Positions 36,096 to 47,793 of a stretch of DNA of 60,839 nucleotides are shown here, piece after piece. The stretch comes from Methylophaga sp. (lineage in GTDB: Bacteria; Pseudomonadota; Gammaproteobacteria; Nitrosococcales; Methylophagaceae). Numbering within the stretch: the stretch's first letter is position 1; each line of letters opens with the position of its first letter. The position numbers and the translations under genes were made by a program. The notes beneath the pieces are model-generated. The model was given only the letters and a program-made list of their open reading frames with translations, was not told where the DNA came from and did not search any database. The stretch covers positions 1-60,839 of the forward strand of contig DRHW01000009.1 in the NCBI GenBank assembly GCA_011053005.1, in the 5' to 3' direction.

Positions 36096-36479
36096 AAACA
36101 ATGTTAGAGTCATTATTAAGAAACTTTATGACATTGCTTTTGTATTGGAAATAGATATTAAGGATGTAGTAATGGTCGCTATATATAAGTAATGAAGAAG
36201 GGTGTTGATTTTGTGTAAGCTAAGTGTGTGTTGAACAGAATCTTTAAACTCGGAGCCAATTTATATTTAGTATTAGGTGTTATTCGAATTTCATTAAGAA
36301 TGCGCTCACATCTTAATCATCCCCTGCTTATGAATATTTTGCTCAACTAATGTGCAAAGCCGATGAGATGGTTGATATTATTGAACTACTGGAAGGAGCT
36401 CAATGAAAATTAAGGTGGAGATGAATAATCGCTGCAAGTTAAAATTTTTGGGTGTGTAAGTAGATGAGGTATTTAGATA
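36096..36479. other. Decayed stretch between Wadjet and the tRNA-Ser gene
   Basis: No intact gene. A frame just after jetD ends in a stretch resembling a protein C-terminus (KKLYDIAFVLEIDIKDVVM, 36117-36173). A short frame near 36350-36406 reads MCKADEMVDIIELLEGAQ. These may be remnants of genes truncated at the island end. Neither is firmly recognised. Confidence 0.35.
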
Positions 36480-36517
36480 CAAAAAAACCCATCATTAATT
36501 CAATGATGGGTTTTTTG
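36480..36517. terminator. Bidirectional terminator after tRNA-Ser
   Basis: AACCCATCATT and AATGATGGGTT form a perfect stem around a 5-base loop, with A runs on the left and T runs on the right. It can end the tRNA-Ser transcript on the minus strand and any transcript arriving from the Wadjet side. Confidence 0.8.
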
Positions 36518-36566
36518 TTGGGTTAATAATAAATGACTGAGCAAGTCATTGATTTTAAACCATATC

Positions 36567-36656
36567 TGGCGGAGAGTCAGGGATTCGAACCCTGGGAGGG
36601 TTTAACCCCTCGCTGGTTTTCAAGACCAGTACATTCGGCCGCTCTGTCAACTCTCC
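36567..36656 (-). tRNA. tRNA-Ser (anticodon UGA)
   Basis: The minus strand folds as a class II tRNA. Acceptor stem GGAGAGT pairs with ACTCTCC, followed by discriminator G and an encoded CCA. The anticodon stem-loop CTGGT-CTTGAAA-ACCAG gives UGA, the long variable arm is GC-rich, and the T loop is GGTTCGAATCC. Its 3' end faces the accessory region, so it is a likely attachment site for the island. Confidence 0.97.
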
Positions 36657-36666
36657 AAGACGCGAA

Positions 36667-36695
36667 ATAATACTAGGGTTGCCTTTAGAAAACAA
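36667..36695 (-). promoter_or_regulatory. Promoter of tRNA-Ser
   Basis: On the minus strand TTGTTT (36695-36690) and TATTAT (36672-36667) are 17 bases apart. A GC-containing discriminator follows, and the tRNA starts about 10 bases downstream. Confidence 0.6.
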
Positions 36696-36732
36696 CCTTA
36701 AATTTTAATTTATTTGATTTGATGGTGAATGC

Positions 36733-36760
36733 TTGCACTTCTGAACTTATAAGGTACGAT
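36733..36760 (+). promoter_or_regulatory. Possible promoter of the YccA-like gene
   Basis: TTGCAC (36733-36738) and TACGAT (36755-36760) are separated by 16 bases, about 55 bases upstream of ATG 36816. Confidence 0.4.
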
Positions 36761-36815
36761 CGTAGTCTTAAATTTGTATCTGAAAAAAACTCACACATAT
36801 CGGAGATTTATAGTG

Positions 36816-37487
36816 ATGAATTATGATGCTCAATCTACAGTTGTACGTTCGCAAGGTTCAGCTCTTGCAACAAATAAATTATTACGTAGTACTTATGTAT
36901 TATTAGCGATGACGCTGGTTTTCAGTGCGTTAACTGCAGGCATATCTATGGCTTATAATTTGCCTCATCCAGGTATGATTATTACTTTGGTTGGCTATTT
37001 TGGTTTATTGTTTTTGACAACTAAGTTACGTAACAGTGCTTGGGGTATTGCCTCTGTTTTTGCGCTAACCGGTTTTATGGGGCTGACATTAGGTCCTATC
37101 GTGAACCATTATTTAAACATGAATGGTGGTAACGAAATCGTAATGCAAGCATTGGGCGGCACAGGCATTATCTTCTTTGCTTTGTCTGCTTATGCAATTA
37201 AAAGTGAAAAAGACTTTAGCTTTATGGGCGGCTTTTTGATGGTAGGGATTTTAGTTGCATTCCTTGCTGGCCTTGGCGCATTTTTCTTTGAAATGCCAGG
37301 TTTGTCATTAGCTGTTTCTGCTATGTTTGTACTATTAATGTCGGGTTTGATTTTGTATCAAACTAGCGAAATCGTAAACGGTGGTGAAACCAATTACATC
37401 ATGGCGACCGTTACTTTATATGTAACTATCTATAATCTATTTACTAGCTTGTTACATTTATTAGGCGCGTTTGGCGGCGATGACTAA
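36816..37487 (+). CDS. yccA: Bax inhibitor-1/YccA family membrane protein
   Basis: This is a protein of about 223 residues with seven predicted membrane segments spread evenly from residue 28 to the end. It has the family-like opening (ALATNKLLRSTYVLLAMTL) and the final YNLFTSLLHLLGAFGG. YccA-type proteins sit in the inner membrane and modulate FtsH-mediated quality control. I chose ATG 36816, downstream of GGAG, rather than the longer frame. It is the first core gene beyond the tRNA and is followed by its own terminator. Confidence 0.9.
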   Translation: MNYDAQSTVVRSQGSALATNKLLRSTYVLLAMTLVFSALTAGISMAYNLPHPGMIITLVGYFGLLFLTTKLRNSAWGIASVFALTGFMGLTLGPIVNHYLNMNGGNEIVMQALGGTGIIFFALSAYAIKSEKDFSFMGGFLMVGILVAFLAGLGAFFFEMPGLSLAVSAMFVLLMSGLILYQTSEIVNGGETNYIMATVTLYVTIYNLFTSLLHLLGAFGGDD

Positions 37488-37518
37488 ATTTCATTATTGA
37501 TAAATTGGTGATGATTTT

Positions 37519-37549
37519 GACAAGCCTCGCTCAGTGCGGGGCTTGTTTG
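37519..37549 (+). terminator. Terminator of the YccA-like gene
   Basis: ACAAGCCTCGC pairs with GCGGGGCTTGT (one T-G wobble) around a 5-base loop, followed by a short T-rich stretch. Confidence 0.65.
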
Positions 37550-37716
37550 TATCTAACATTCGGAAAATGCATCTAATAATGTTGGATGATTTTAAATTAT
37601 GAAGTGTGCTTGGTTAGTGATTATTACAACAGCATATATTTTCAATATGATGGGCATTATTAACTATAAGATGTTGTCACACTTAATATGTCTATCTCAG
37701 AGTAACCCTATTAACT

Positions 37717-38730
37717 ATGTCCCAGCTTGATATTCAACCACAATTAATTGATCGTTTTGGTCGGCATGTGACCTATGTACGCATGTCAATTACAGACCGT
37801 TGTGATTTTCGTTGTGTGTATTGTATGGATGAAGAAATGACATTTATGCCGCGTGAGCAATTGTTAACGCTGGAAGAAATCGTTTTTATCTTGCGTGCAT
37901 TTTGCGAGTTGGGTGTTGAAAATATTCGTATCACAGGTGGTGAGCCATTAATACGACGCAATATAGATTGGTTATTTGAACAGGTTGGCCTGCTTAAAAA
38001 GACGACAACTTTAAAAGAACTTAATATTACTACCAATGGTTCGCAGCTACCCAAATATGCAAAATCAATGGCGGAATCAGGTGTTGATAGAATTAATATT
38101 AGCCTTGATTCGCTGAAAGATGAGCGGTTTCGTGAATTAACACGAACAGGTGATTTGAATACTGTACTAGCAGGCATTGAAGCGGCTAAACAGGCTGGCT
38201 TTAAACGTATTAAGCTTAATGCGGTGATCATGAAAGGTCGTAATGATGATGAAATTGTTGACTTGGCTCAGTTCGCTATCGATAACGACTTGGATATTTC
38301 ATATATAGAAGAGATGCCGCTAGGTCATGTGAGTCATCAACGAAATGAGAGTTATTGCTCTAGTGATGAAGTTCGAACTATTTTGCAACAGGCGTTTGAA
38401 CTGACAAGCAGTGATATCCAAACGGGTGGTCCTTCACATTATTATCGTGTTGCAGGTTCGAAAAGTAAGATAGGATTTATTTCACCACATAGTCATAATT
38501 TTTGTGAAAGCTGTAACCGCGTACGAGTCACAACAGAAGGGCGGTTATTATTGTGTTTAGGACAGGAACATTCTGTTGATCTACGCGATATTATTAGAAA
38601 AAACCCCGATGATATTACGCTGTTAAAACAGGCAATTATTGATTCGATGGCGATCAAACCTAAAGGTCATGATTTTAACATTAAAGAAGAGCCTATTATT
38701 TTTCGACATATGAGTGTGACTGGCGGTTAA
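37717..38730 (+). CDS. moaA: GTP 3',8-cyclase MoaA
   Basis: This 337-residue radical-SAM enzyme performs the first step of molybdenum cofactor synthesis, turning GTP into the cyclic intermediate used by MoaC. The N-terminal cluster is Cys29-x3-Cys33-x2-Cys36 (RCDFRCVYC), with the ITGGEPL SAM motif. The second cluster is FCESCNRVRVT plus a later Cys (LLLCLG). The C-terminus ends in the conserved Gly-Gly required for activity. No other moa gene lies nearby. Confidence 0.95.
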   Translation: MSQLDIQPQLIDRFGRHVTYVRMSITDRCDFRCVYCMDEEMTFMPREQLLTLEEIVFILRAFCELGVENIRITGGEPLIRRNIDWLFEQVGLLKKTTTLKELNITTNGSQLPKYAKSMAESGVDRINISLDSLKDERFRELTRTGDLNTVLAGIEAAKQAGFKRIKLNAVIMKGRNDDEIVDLAQFAIDNDLDISYIEEMPLGHVSHQRNESYCSSDEVRTILQQAFELTSSDIQTGGPSHYYRVAGSKSKIGFISPHSHNFCESCNRVRVTTEGRLLLCLGQEHSVDLRDIIRKNPDDITLLKQAIIDSMAIKPKGHDFNIKEEPIIFRHMSVTGG

Positions 38731-39091
38731 TTGTCGATATCTAATATCAATAGACATTTTTGCAACTAGCATTAAAAACTCATTGATGGCGATATACGCT
38801 TTCTTCCAAGAAGGCGCTTAATATTGAAAAGTGCTATCAAAATTAAATTGTATTAAAGAGCTCCATTGATGTTTTTTAAAGCATTGTTATGAACAACAAA
38901 ACAAGTTGGCATTGGCATGTCGATGCCATATGAGCTTAGATATTTTCTGGTATTTACGAGCCAGAAACAGTTCGAAAATAGCTGCCCAGTAAAGACGAAA
39001 AGATTGATTAAACTTGCTTTGAGCATATAGCTGGCTTAGACTAACCGAGCTAAATACTAGGTTGTTTTTTTATTTTATTAGGAGGTCCACT
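38731..39091. other. Intergenic region between moaA and sodB
   Basis: No gene is supported. A possible sodB promoter is TTGCTT (about 39014-39019) with TAGACT 17 bases later (about 39037-39042). No recognisable iron-regulatory site could be assigned. Confidence 0.35.
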
Positions 39092-39673
39092 ATGGCTTTT
39101 GAATTACCACCACTACCTTATGCTGATGATGCGTTAGAACCAACAATTTCTGCAGAAACAATTAGCTTTCATTATGGTAAACATCACCAATCTTATGTGA
39201 CTAACTTGAATAATTTAGTACCTGGTACTGAATTTGAAAATGCATCGCTAGAAGAAATTATCATGAAAGCAAGCGGCGGCATCTTTAACAATGCTGCGCA
39301 AATCTGGAATCATACATTTTACTGGAATGGCTTAACGCCAAATGGTAAAGATGCTGTTTCTGGTGATTTAGCAGCTGCAATCGATAAGAAATTTGGTTCT
39401 TTTGAAGAATTTAAATCTAAATTTTCAACGTCTGCAGCGACTAACTTTGGTTCAGGTTGGACTTGGTTAGTTAAAAATGCAGATGGCAGTTTAGATATCG
39501 TAAATACAAGCAATGCTGGTAGCCCACTTACATCAGGTCAGACACCTTTATTGACGTGTGATGTATGGGAGCATGCTTATTACATCGATTATCGTAATGC
39601 TCGCCCTAAATATGTTGAATCATTTTGGGGATTGGTTAACTGGGATTTTGTAGCGAAAAATTTCGCAGCTTAA
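39092..39673 (+). CDS. sodB: Iron superoxide dismutase SodB
   Basis: This 193-residue cytoplasmic enzyme converts superoxide to peroxide and oxygen. Metal ligands are visible in SFHYGKHH (His), WNHTFYW (His) and [12 protein letters not shown] (Asp and His). The [15 protein letters not shown] context is that of the iron type. A strong AGGAGG ribosome binding site precedes ATG 39092; an upstream in-frame ATG at 39062 has none. The gene seems monocistronic. Confidence 0.95.
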   Translation: MAFELPPLPYADDALEPTISAETISFHYGKHHQSYVTNLNNLVPGTEFENASLEEIIMKASGGIFNNAAQIWNHTFYWNGLTPNGKDAVSGDLAAAIDKKFGSFEEFKSKFSTSAATNFGSGWTWLVKNADGSLDIVNTSNAGSPLTSGQTPLLTCDVWEHAYYIDYRNARPKYVESFWGLVNWDFVAKNFAA

Positions 39674-39833
39674 TAACTGTGCGTTATTAATTTCAAGCAA
39701 ATTTTGCTTAGAATGACATAACGATATAAAATACCGTGTTATTTGATTTATGGCAGTTTCATTTGAAACTGCCATTTTTCGTTTTAAGCCTTGGGTTTGT
39801 TCAGTAATGAGTAAAAACGAGGTGATAATGTAA

Positions 39834-41054
39834 ATGGATGAAACAATGACAACACACAGCTCAGCTATTATGCCGACATACGGTCGACTTGACGTTGCTT
39901 TTACGGAAGGTAAAGGCGCGTGGTTAACGGATACCGATGGTCGAAAATATCTGGATGCCTTGAGTGGTATTTCTGTGTGTAATCTAGGTCATGCTCATCC
40001 TGAAGTGACACGAGTAATTTGTGAACAAGCAGCGACCTTAGTTCATACATCAAATATTTATCATATTCCGCTACAAGCTCAGTTGGCTGAAAAGTTGACA
40101 CAGTTGTCGGGTATGGAGCAAGTATTTTTTGGCAACTCAGGTGCAGAAGCGAATGAAGCAGCCATTAAAATTGCACGTAAATACGGTCATAGTCGTGGAA
40201 TCGATAAGCCTGTTGTTATTGTGATGGAAGGTAGTTTTCACGGCCGAACAATGGCGACATTGACTGCAACGGGAAATTCTAAAGTTCAAGTAGGTTTTGC
40301 ACCACTGGTCCCAGGTTTCGTTCGTGTTCCATACAATGATCTAGATGCTTTAAAAATGGCCGTAGGTCATTGGCCTGAAGCCGTGGCTGTGTTATTGGAG
40401 CCCATTCAAGGTGAAGGCGGGATTAAAATTCCAGATGCTGATTATTTAGCATCGGTACGCAATATTTGTAATCAACGTAAGTTATTGATGATGCTAGATG
40501 AAGTTCAAACAGGCATGGGGCGTACAGGCACGTGGTTTGCTTTTCAACATAACGAAGATGTTAAACCGGATGTAATGACCTTAGCCAAAGCATTAGGAAA
40601 TGGGTTGCCGATTGGTGCTTGTTTGGTTGCTGGGCCTGCTGTCGGCGTGTTAGAAGCGGGTAATCATGGTTCTACGTTTGGTGGTAATCCACTAGTTTGC
40701 CGTGCAGCATTAGCAGTTATTGACACTATTGAGAACGATAATTTAATTGATAATGTAAATTATTTGGGCGTTGAAATGCTTGCCGGTTTTAAGGCCAGGT
40801 TAAATGGTGTTGAGGGTGTTAAAGCTATTCGTGCGGCAGGCTTTATGTTTGGCATTGAGTTAGCAATACCTTGTGCAGAATTAGTTAAACAAGCGTTAGA
40901 TAAAGGTATTTTGATCAATGTGACAGCAGATAAAGTCATTCGATTATTGCCTCCTATGATTATTAATGCTGAGGAAGCGAATCAAATAGTGTCAATGGTC
41001 AGTGATTTGATTATTAATTTTCTTTCCACACACGCTGTTGAGAGCGATGCATAA
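39834..41054 (+). CDS. argD: Acetylornithine aminotransferase ArgD
   Basis: This 406-residue class III PLP-dependent aminotransferase makes N-acetylornithine in arginine synthesis. Visible family blocks are [38 protein letters not shown] and [14 protein letters not shown], which contains the PLP lysine. It is followed two bases later by argF, so the two arginine genes form an operon. ATG 39846 is an alternative start. Confidence 0.93.
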   Translation: MDETMTTHSSAIMPTYGRLDVAFTEGKGAWLTDTDGRKYLDALSGISVCNLGHAHPEVTRVICEQAATLVHTSNIYHIPLQAQLAEKLTQLSGMEQVFFGNSGAEANEAAIKIARKYGHSRGIDKPVVIVMEGSFHGRTMATLTATGNSKVQVGFAPLVPGFVRVPYNDLDALKMAVGHWPEAVAVLLEPIQGEGGIKIPDADYLASVRNICNQRKLLMMLDEVQTGMGRTGTWFAFQHNEDVKPDVMTLAKALGNGLPIGACLVAGPAVGVLEAGNHGSTFGGNPLVCRAALAVIDTIENDNLIDNVNYLGVEMLAGFKARLNGVEGVKAIRAAGFMFGIELAIPCAELVKQALDKGILINVTADKVIRLLPPMIINAEEANQIVSMVSDLIINFLSTHAVESDA

Positions 41055-41055
41055 T

Positions 41056-41967
41056 ATGAGACATTTTTTAACGTTAAAAGATCTAACATCTTTAGAATTA
41101 GAGCGGTTAATTGACCGGGCTATCGAATTGAAACGGATGCATAAAGCGGGCGAGATTTATGAGCCACTTAAAAACAAAGTATTAGCGATGATTTTTGAAA
41201 AATCATCAACGCGTACTCGTGTTTCATTTGAATCAGCCATGCTTCAATTTGGTGGTGGTTCAATCTTTTTATCGCCGAACGATACTCAGTTGGGTCGAGG
41301 TGAGCCTATAGAGGATTCTGCTCGGGTTATTTCTAGCATGGTTGATGTAGTGATGATTCGCACATTTGAACATGAAAAAGTGGAACGCTTTGCTCAATAC
41401 TCATCAGCGCCAGTGATTAATGCATTAACTGATGATTATCATCCGTGTCAGTTATTAGCCGACATGCAAACGTATGTTGAACATCGTGGCTCTATTAAAG
41501 GCAAAACAGTTGTATGGGTTGGTGATGGCAATAATATGTGTCATTCCTATATTAATGCTGCCGAACGATTTGGTTTTGATTTGAATATTGCAACGCCAGT
41601 CGGTTATGAACCAAGTGAAGCTATCGTGGCACAGGCGAAGGCTAAAATCCGTTTATTTAATGATGTGAAAAGCGCTGTTAAAGATGCTGACATGATTGTG
41701 ACTGATGTGTGGGCGAGTATGGGACAAGAAGAAGAGCAACGTAAACGTGAAGTTGCTTTTGCTGATTTCCAAGTTGATAGCAGTGTCATGGCTTTAGCGC
41801 ATCATGATGCGTTGTTTATGCATTGTTTGCCTGCTCATCGTGGTGAAGAAGTTTCAGCAGAAGTATTGGATGGCCAACAAAGTGTTGTTTGGGATGAGGC
41901 TGAAAATCGTTTACATGCTCAAAAAGCATTATTAGAGTTTTTGTGTGCTAGTGTGACCGCGGCATAA
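41056..41967 (+). CDS. argF: Ornithine carbamoyltransferase ArgF
   Basis: This 303-residue protein makes citrulline from ornithine and carbamoyl phosphate. Motifs are [10 protein letters not shown] (carbamoyl phosphate), HPCQLLAD and [13 protein letters not shown] (ornithine and catalytic Cys). I chose ATG 41056, two bases after the argD stop, rather than the longer frame that overlaps argD. A terminator follows. Confidence 0.95.
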   Translation: MRHFLTLKDLTSLELERLIDRAIELKRMHKAGEIYEPLKNKVLAMIFEKSSTRTRVSFESAMLQFGGGSIFLSPNDTQLGRGEPIEDSARVISSMVDVVMIRTFEHEKVERFAQYSSAPVINALTDDYHPCQLLADMQTYVEHRGSIKGKTVVWVGDGNNMCHSYINAAERFGFDLNIATPVGYEPSEAIVAQAKAKIRLFNDVKSAVKDADMIVTDVWASMGQEEEQRKREVAFADFQVDSSVMALAHHDALFMHCLPAHRGEEVSAEVLDGQQSVVWDEAENRLHAQKALLEFLCASVTAA

Positions 41968-41972
41968 AATTA

Positions 41973-42011
41973 AAAAGCCCCGTTTATTAAAATTATAAAT
42001 GGGGCTTTTTA
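41973..42011. terminator. Bidirectional terminator between argF and murU
   Basis: AAAAAGCCCC and GGGGCTTTTT form the outer stem, with an AT-rich inner stem. Runs of A and T let it serve the converging argF and murU transcripts. Confidence 0.8.
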
Positions 42012-42036
42012 ACATATGAATATTAGTAATAATATA

Positions 42037-42711
42037 TTAAGGATTAAGACTTTTCGCTAATTCTTCTAAGCGCTCAATAGTCCCAATATCAGACCATGCT
42101 CCTTGATAAAGCTCACCGCTTATTTGAGCGTTCGTCATTGCTTTCAGTAATATTGGTTTCAAGGCTAATCGTTGTACGGCTAAACCTTCAAATAGAGTAG
42201 GGTGATAAATACCAATGCCACTATAAGTGTATTTATGTTCGCCTTGTTCATGAATTAAACCTGACGATGATAAAGCAAAATCACCAAGTGGATTATGCGG
42301 TGGGTTAACAATCATCACCAAATGACAAAGACTTTCTGCTGAAAGTGGCTTTTCAACTAATGTTTGAAAGTTATAGTCTGTCCACAAATCACCATTTACA
42401 ATTAAAAATGGCTCATCACCTAATAATGGTAAAGCATTAATAATGCCGCCTGCCGTCTCTAATCCACCTTCTTGTTCTGGGGAATAGATGATGTTAGCAC
42501 CATATTGCTGACCATTACCTAATATTGCAGGAAATTGATCGGCAAGATGAGCAGTATTGATAATAATGTCAGTAATACCAGCTTTGACTAATGCTTGAAT
42601 AATATATTCAACAAGACGATATTGACCGGCTTTTAATAAGGGCTTTGGCGTTGTGTCGGTATAAGGACGTAAACGTTCGCCTCGACCAGCAGCTAAAATC
42701 ATGGCTTTCAT
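42037..42711 (-). CDS. murU: N-acetylmuramate-1-phosphate uridylyltransferase MurU
   Basis: This 224-residue nucleotidyltransferase has the N-terminal signature LAAGRGERLRPYTDTTPKPLL and the metal-binding VNGDLW. Together with the kinase immediately upstream it matches the MurU/AmgK pair, which recycles N-acetylmuramic acid to UDP-MurNAc in many gammaproteobacteria lacking MurQ. The two genes overlap by ATGA. Confidence 0.88.
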   Translation of the reverse strand: MKAMILAAGRGERLRPYTDTTPKPLLKAGQYRLVEYIIQALVKAGITDIIINTAHLADQFPAILGNGQQYGANIIYSPEQEGGLETAGGIINALPLLGDEPFLIVNGDLWTDYNFQTLVEKPLSAESLCHLVMIVNPPHNPLGDFALSSSGLIHEQGEHKYTYSGIGIYHPTLFEGLAVQRLALKPILLKAMTNAQISGELYQGAWSDIGTIERLEELAKSLNP

Positions 42712-43703
42712 TAAATGGCTACTATTGCAGGTTGTTGTTGAAGAAAATCACTCAACTCTGAAAACTCAGGATATTTAGCACTTATTTTACGTACATAGGC
42801 TAAGGTGAGCGGTAGATCATTCATATAATTAGTTTTGCCATCACGATAATTAAGTCTACAAAAAATTCCTAATACCTTGATATGGCGTTGCAAACCCATC
42901 CAGTCAAACCATTGTGTAAATTGTGTGATCGAAATATCTGTCATTAAGCCTTGTTGTTGAGCCGTCGATAAATAATAGTGGATCCAGTTATTTATTTTTT
43001 CTTCGGGCCAAATAATATAACAATCACGTAATAATGAGACGAGATCATAAGTAATCGGTCCGATAACTGCGTCTTGGAAGTCGATAATGCCTGGAGAATG
43101 TTCATCAGTGTGCATTAAGTTACGGGAATGATAATCGCGATGAACAAATACTTGTGGTTGAATTAGTGCATTTGAAATTAAAAGGTTAAAGGTTTTTTGT
43201 AGAAATGTAGGTGCTTCGATATTTAAATGTTTGTCTAAAAACCAAGTAGGGAACAGACTCATTTCTTGCTCTAGTAATTCAGCGTTATAAGCAGGTAACT
43301 CAATCTCTTTAATTTCACACAATTGGATTTTAATTAGACTATTAATAGCAGATTTATATAACGCATCAGACGTGAGTTCATTAAGTTCATCAAGATACGG
43401 AAGATATCCAAAGTCAGACAATAATAAAAAACCAGCATCAATATCACGTTGATAAATCTTAGGTACGTTAATGCCTCGTTCGTATAAAAAAGTTCCTATT
43501 TCGATAAAGGGCTGGGTATCTTCTTGCTGCGGCGGCGCATCCATTAATATCCATGTTTTATCCTGAACGGTTACTCGAAAGTAACGTCTAAAACTCGCAT
43601 CGCTTGATGCGGGTTCTAATCTGTAATCTGTTGATGATAAAACAGTTTTAAGCCATTGGTGAATTTCATCGAGGCGAGGATCAACCTTTAATATAGATGA
43701 CAT
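42711..43703 (-). CDS. amgK: Anomeric sugar kinase AmgK
   Basis: This 330-residue aminoglycoside-phosphotransferase-fold kinase carries VHRDYHSRNLM (catalytic Asp and Asn) and GIIDFQDAVIGP (metal-binding Asp). In MurU-linked operons this enzyme phosphorylates MurNAc and GlcNAc at the anomeric carbon. It is the first gene of the pair and starts at ATG 43703. Confidence 0.88.
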   Translation of the reverse strand: MSSILKVDPRLDEIHQWLKTVLSSTDYRLEPASSDASFRRYFRVTVQDKTWILMDAPPQQEDTQPFIEIGTFLYERGINVPKIYQRDIDAGFLLLSDFGYLPYLDELNELTSDALYKSAINSLIKIQLCEIKEIELPAYNAELLEQEMSLFPTWFLDKHLNIEAPTFLQKTFNLLISNALIQPQVFVHRDYHSRNLMHTDEHSPGIIDFQDAVIGPITYDLVSLLRDCYIIWPEEKINNWIHYYLSTAQQQGLMTDISITQFTQWFDWMGLQRHIKVLGIFCRLNYRDGKTNYMNDLPLTLAYVRKISAKYPEFSELSDFLQQQPAIVAI

Positions 43704-43903
43704 ATATATTTAACTTCCGCTTTTAATCTATTGAATCTAAGGTAAAACTATTACTTATTATCGCATGCTTAAGATGAATACATGCCGAAATAAAAATTGA
43801 AGTGTATAGTATTGCGTTCTGTGTAGTATTCGTTATTTTATTAGTGAGAATATACCCAGATGGATAGTATATTATCCGTTATAACTATAATTTTGGAGAG
43901 AAA

Positions 43904-44482
43904 ATGAAAAGTCTTGTTTTTATCGTACTAATAGTACTTGCAGGAATAGCTGGCTATAATTTTATTAATAAGCCGACTGAAACTGTTGTGTCTACAGCCG
44001 TTGTAGAAGAAACAGCACCTATCAGTGAATCAGCATCAAATGAAGCAGCTTCATCTGAAGTAGAAAATAGTGCTGATATTGAAAGTACTCCAAATAATGA
44101 AAGTAGCGTGGAAGAGTCTGTCGCTGTAGAGTCTGATGGTACGAATATGATTACGCCAGCTGATATGCCTGAAGATGCTCAACATGAAATGTATAAGGCA
44201 ATGATGGACTACAATAAATGTATGATGCAGGATAAGCCTGAATATCATGATGACAAAACAAAAATTGAAGATATCGCAGGTAAAACGTTAGCGGAATGTG
44301 AACCTAACTTAGATACACTTACAGCCGTTTTAGAAAAAAATAATGTAAATGCTGATCTTCGTGAGGGTATGGCAAAAACAGTACGTCAACGCACCGTTCG
44401 TAAGTTGATGTCAGCAGTGATGCAAGCTCAAGCAGCTACTTTGATGTCGCATGAAGGACAAGCACCTGCTGAAACGAAATAA
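43904..44482 (+). CDS. Membrane-anchored protein with acidic linker
   Basis: This 192-residue protein begins with an N-terminal membrane anchor (residues 2-19, LVFIVLIVLAGIAGY). A long Ser/Glu-rich low-complexity linker follows (about 25-80), then a helical C-terminal domain with two conserved-looking Cys (YNKCMMQ and LAECEP). It probably sits in the inner membrane facing the periplasm. I know no family. GGAGAG precedes ATG 43904. Confidence 0.65.
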   Translation: MKSLVFIVLIVLAGIAGYNFINKPTETVVSTAVVEETAPISESASNEAASSEVENSADIESTPNNESSVEESVAVESDGTNMITPADMPEDAQHEMYKAMMDYNKCMMQDKPEYHDDKTKIEDIAGKTLAECEPNLDTLTAVLEKNNVNADLREGMAKTVRQRTVRKLMSAVMQAQAATLMSHEGQAPAETK

Positions 44483-44497
44483 GCGATAAGTAAAATT

Positions 44498-45091
44498 TTA
44501 TGATTGATTCGGCTGAAGCACATCAATGCCTTCAGCTTCAAGCAGGCTAATCAGCCGAATCAATGGTAAACCGATAAGACTATTAGGATCATTACCTTTT
44601 AGTTTTGAAAACAAACTGATGCCAAAGCCTTCAGATTTGAAACTTCCTGCACATTGATAAGGTTGTTCCTGATGCAAATAAAACGTTATTTGTGATGCTG
44701 ATAAAATTTTGAACTCTACTTCAAATGTTTCAACTAACGATTGCATGTGTCCTGTTTGGCTATTTAATAAAGCCAATCCAGTTAAAAACGTTACTGTTTT
44801 GCCAGAGGCAGCACTGAGTTGTTTGACGGCATTCACATGATCGCCCGGCTTGCCTAAAACATCCCCCTCTAATACGGCAACTTGATCTGAACCAATAATC
44901 AACGCATTTGGATGACTTTCTGCAATTTTATATGCCTTCTGCTCTGACAATCGCTTTACCAACTGTTCAGGCTGTTCTCCGCTAACTGCACTTTCATCAA
45001 TATCAGGCGAAAGCTGAATAAAAGGTAGGCAGAGTTTATTTAATATTTCAGCACGAAAGGGCGAACTAGAACCTAGAATCAGTTGTAGCAT
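44498..45091 (-). CDS. Maf-family nucleotide pyrophosphatase (YceF-like)
   Basis: This 197-residue protein has the Maf opening LILGSSSPFRAEIL, a SPDIDE motif, the SDQVA block and the GKP loop. Maf proteins hydrolyse modified or damaged nucleoside triphosphates; the CAGSFKSEGFG segment fits the YceF (7-methyl-GTP) branch. In many relatives yceF lies beside yceD-rpmF, which here is 14 kb away. It follows pgm on the same strand by 11 bases. Confidence 0.88.
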   Translation of the reverse strand: MLQLILGSSSPFRAEILNKLCLPFIQLSPDIDESAVSGEQPEQLVKRLSEQKAYKIAESHPNALIIGSDQVAVLEGDVLGKPGDHVNAVKQLSAASGKTVTFLTGLALLNSQTGHMQSLVETFEVEFKILSASQITFYLHQEQPYQCAGSFKSEGFGISLFSKLKGNDPNSLIGLPLIRLISLLEAEGIDVLQPNQS

Positions 45092-45102
45092 GAATGAAGC
45101 TC

Positions 45103-46752
<1,650 letters not shown>

Positions 46753-46818
46753 TTATTTGGTGATAATGAGGATTGTACTTATACTGTCCAATTTATTCTT
46801 CGCTAATATACCGATCCG

Positions 46819-47712
46819 ATGACAAGCACTCAACAACCTAATGCTGCACGCTTAATGCGCTGGGCAACTTATGCCTCAGTGACGACAGCACTTGTTCTTA
46901 TTATCATCAAAATAGGGGCGTGGTTTATAACGGATTCGGTGAGTATTTTAGCGACGTTAATTGATTCAAGCCTAGATGTATTAGCTTCATTAGTCAATTT
47001 GTTCGCAGTTCGTCATGCCTTGCAACCCGCCGATCGTGAGCATCGATTTGGTCATGGCAAAGCAGAGCCTTTGGCGGGTATGGGTCAAGCCATGTTTATT
47101 GCAGGTTCGGCTGTATTATTACTACTTCAAGCGGCTGGACGCATTATTAATCCACAACAAATGGGTACTGGTTTCGAAATTGGTATTGGTGTCATGGTGT
47201 TTTCAATGGTGGCAACATTTGCATTAATCAGCTATCAGCAGTATGTGATTAAGCATACCAATTCAACAGCTATCAAGGCTGACAGATTACATTACAAAAC
47301 GGATTTATTAGTTAACGCCAGCGTGATTGTCGCTTTATTGCTGACTTTTTATGGCTGGGCTGGATTTGATGCCATATTTGCTTTAGGTATCGCTATCTTC
47401 ATTTTGTACAGCGCTTGGGACATCGTTAAAGAATCAATAGACTTATTGATGGATCATGAATTGCCAGATGAAGAACGAGAAAAAATTCGTGAAATCGTAT
47501 TAAAACATCCAGGAACGCAAGGTTTCCACGATTTAAGAACCCGTCGTTCTGGCACCATGGTTTTTATACAGTTACACTTGGAATTAGATTCAAAATTGAG
47601 TTTATTGGCGGCGCATAATATTGCGGATCAATTAGAACGAGATCTATCAAGTTTATTTACAGAAGCCGAAGTTATCATCCATGAAGATCCTGTTACCGTG
47701 GCGACTTTATAA
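46819..47712 (+). CDS. Cation diffusion facilitator (FieF-like)
   Basis: This 297-residue protein has six membrane segments and the metal sites of the family: LIDSSLDV in TM2, HRFGHGKAEPLAG after TM2, and DRLHYKTDLLVN in TM5. The C-terminal 85 residues form the cytoplasmic dimerisation domain. It should export divalent cations such as zinc or ferrous iron from the cytoplasm. Confidence 0.9.
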   Translation: MTSTQQPNAARLMRWATYASVTTALVLIIIKIGAWFITDSVSILATLIDSSLDVLASLVNLFAVRHALQPADREHRFGHGKAEPLAGMGQAMFIAGSAVLLLLQAAGRIINPQQMGTGFEIGIGVMVFSMVATFALISYQQYVIKHTNSTAIKADRLHYKTDLLVNASVIVALLLTFYGWAGFDAIFALGIAIFILYSAWDIVKESIDLLMDHELPDEEREKIREIVLKHPGTQGFHDLRTRRSGTMVFIQLHLELDSKLSLLAAHNIADQLERDLSSLFTEAEVIIHEDPVTVATL

Positions 47713-47793
47713 CTTAAAAATACGAAATAGCTGACAATGTCAAAGGTAGATCTCGTATAATTTGTCACTCTTGAAATTAAGAAGATATTCATT

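Noticed and set aside
36117-36173. Remnant of a MazG-like pyrophosphatase
   Set aside because: The match to the family is only a short helical stretch and is not distinctive enough to name.
1-36560. CRISPR array, retron or diversity-generating element
   Set aside because: I looked for regularly spaced repeats, reverse transcriptase motifs (YxDD) and Cas-like genes and saw none.
36774-36815. N-terminal extension of the YccA-like protein
   Set aside because: No ribosome binding site; ATG 36816 is preceded by GGAG and starts a family-like N-terminus.
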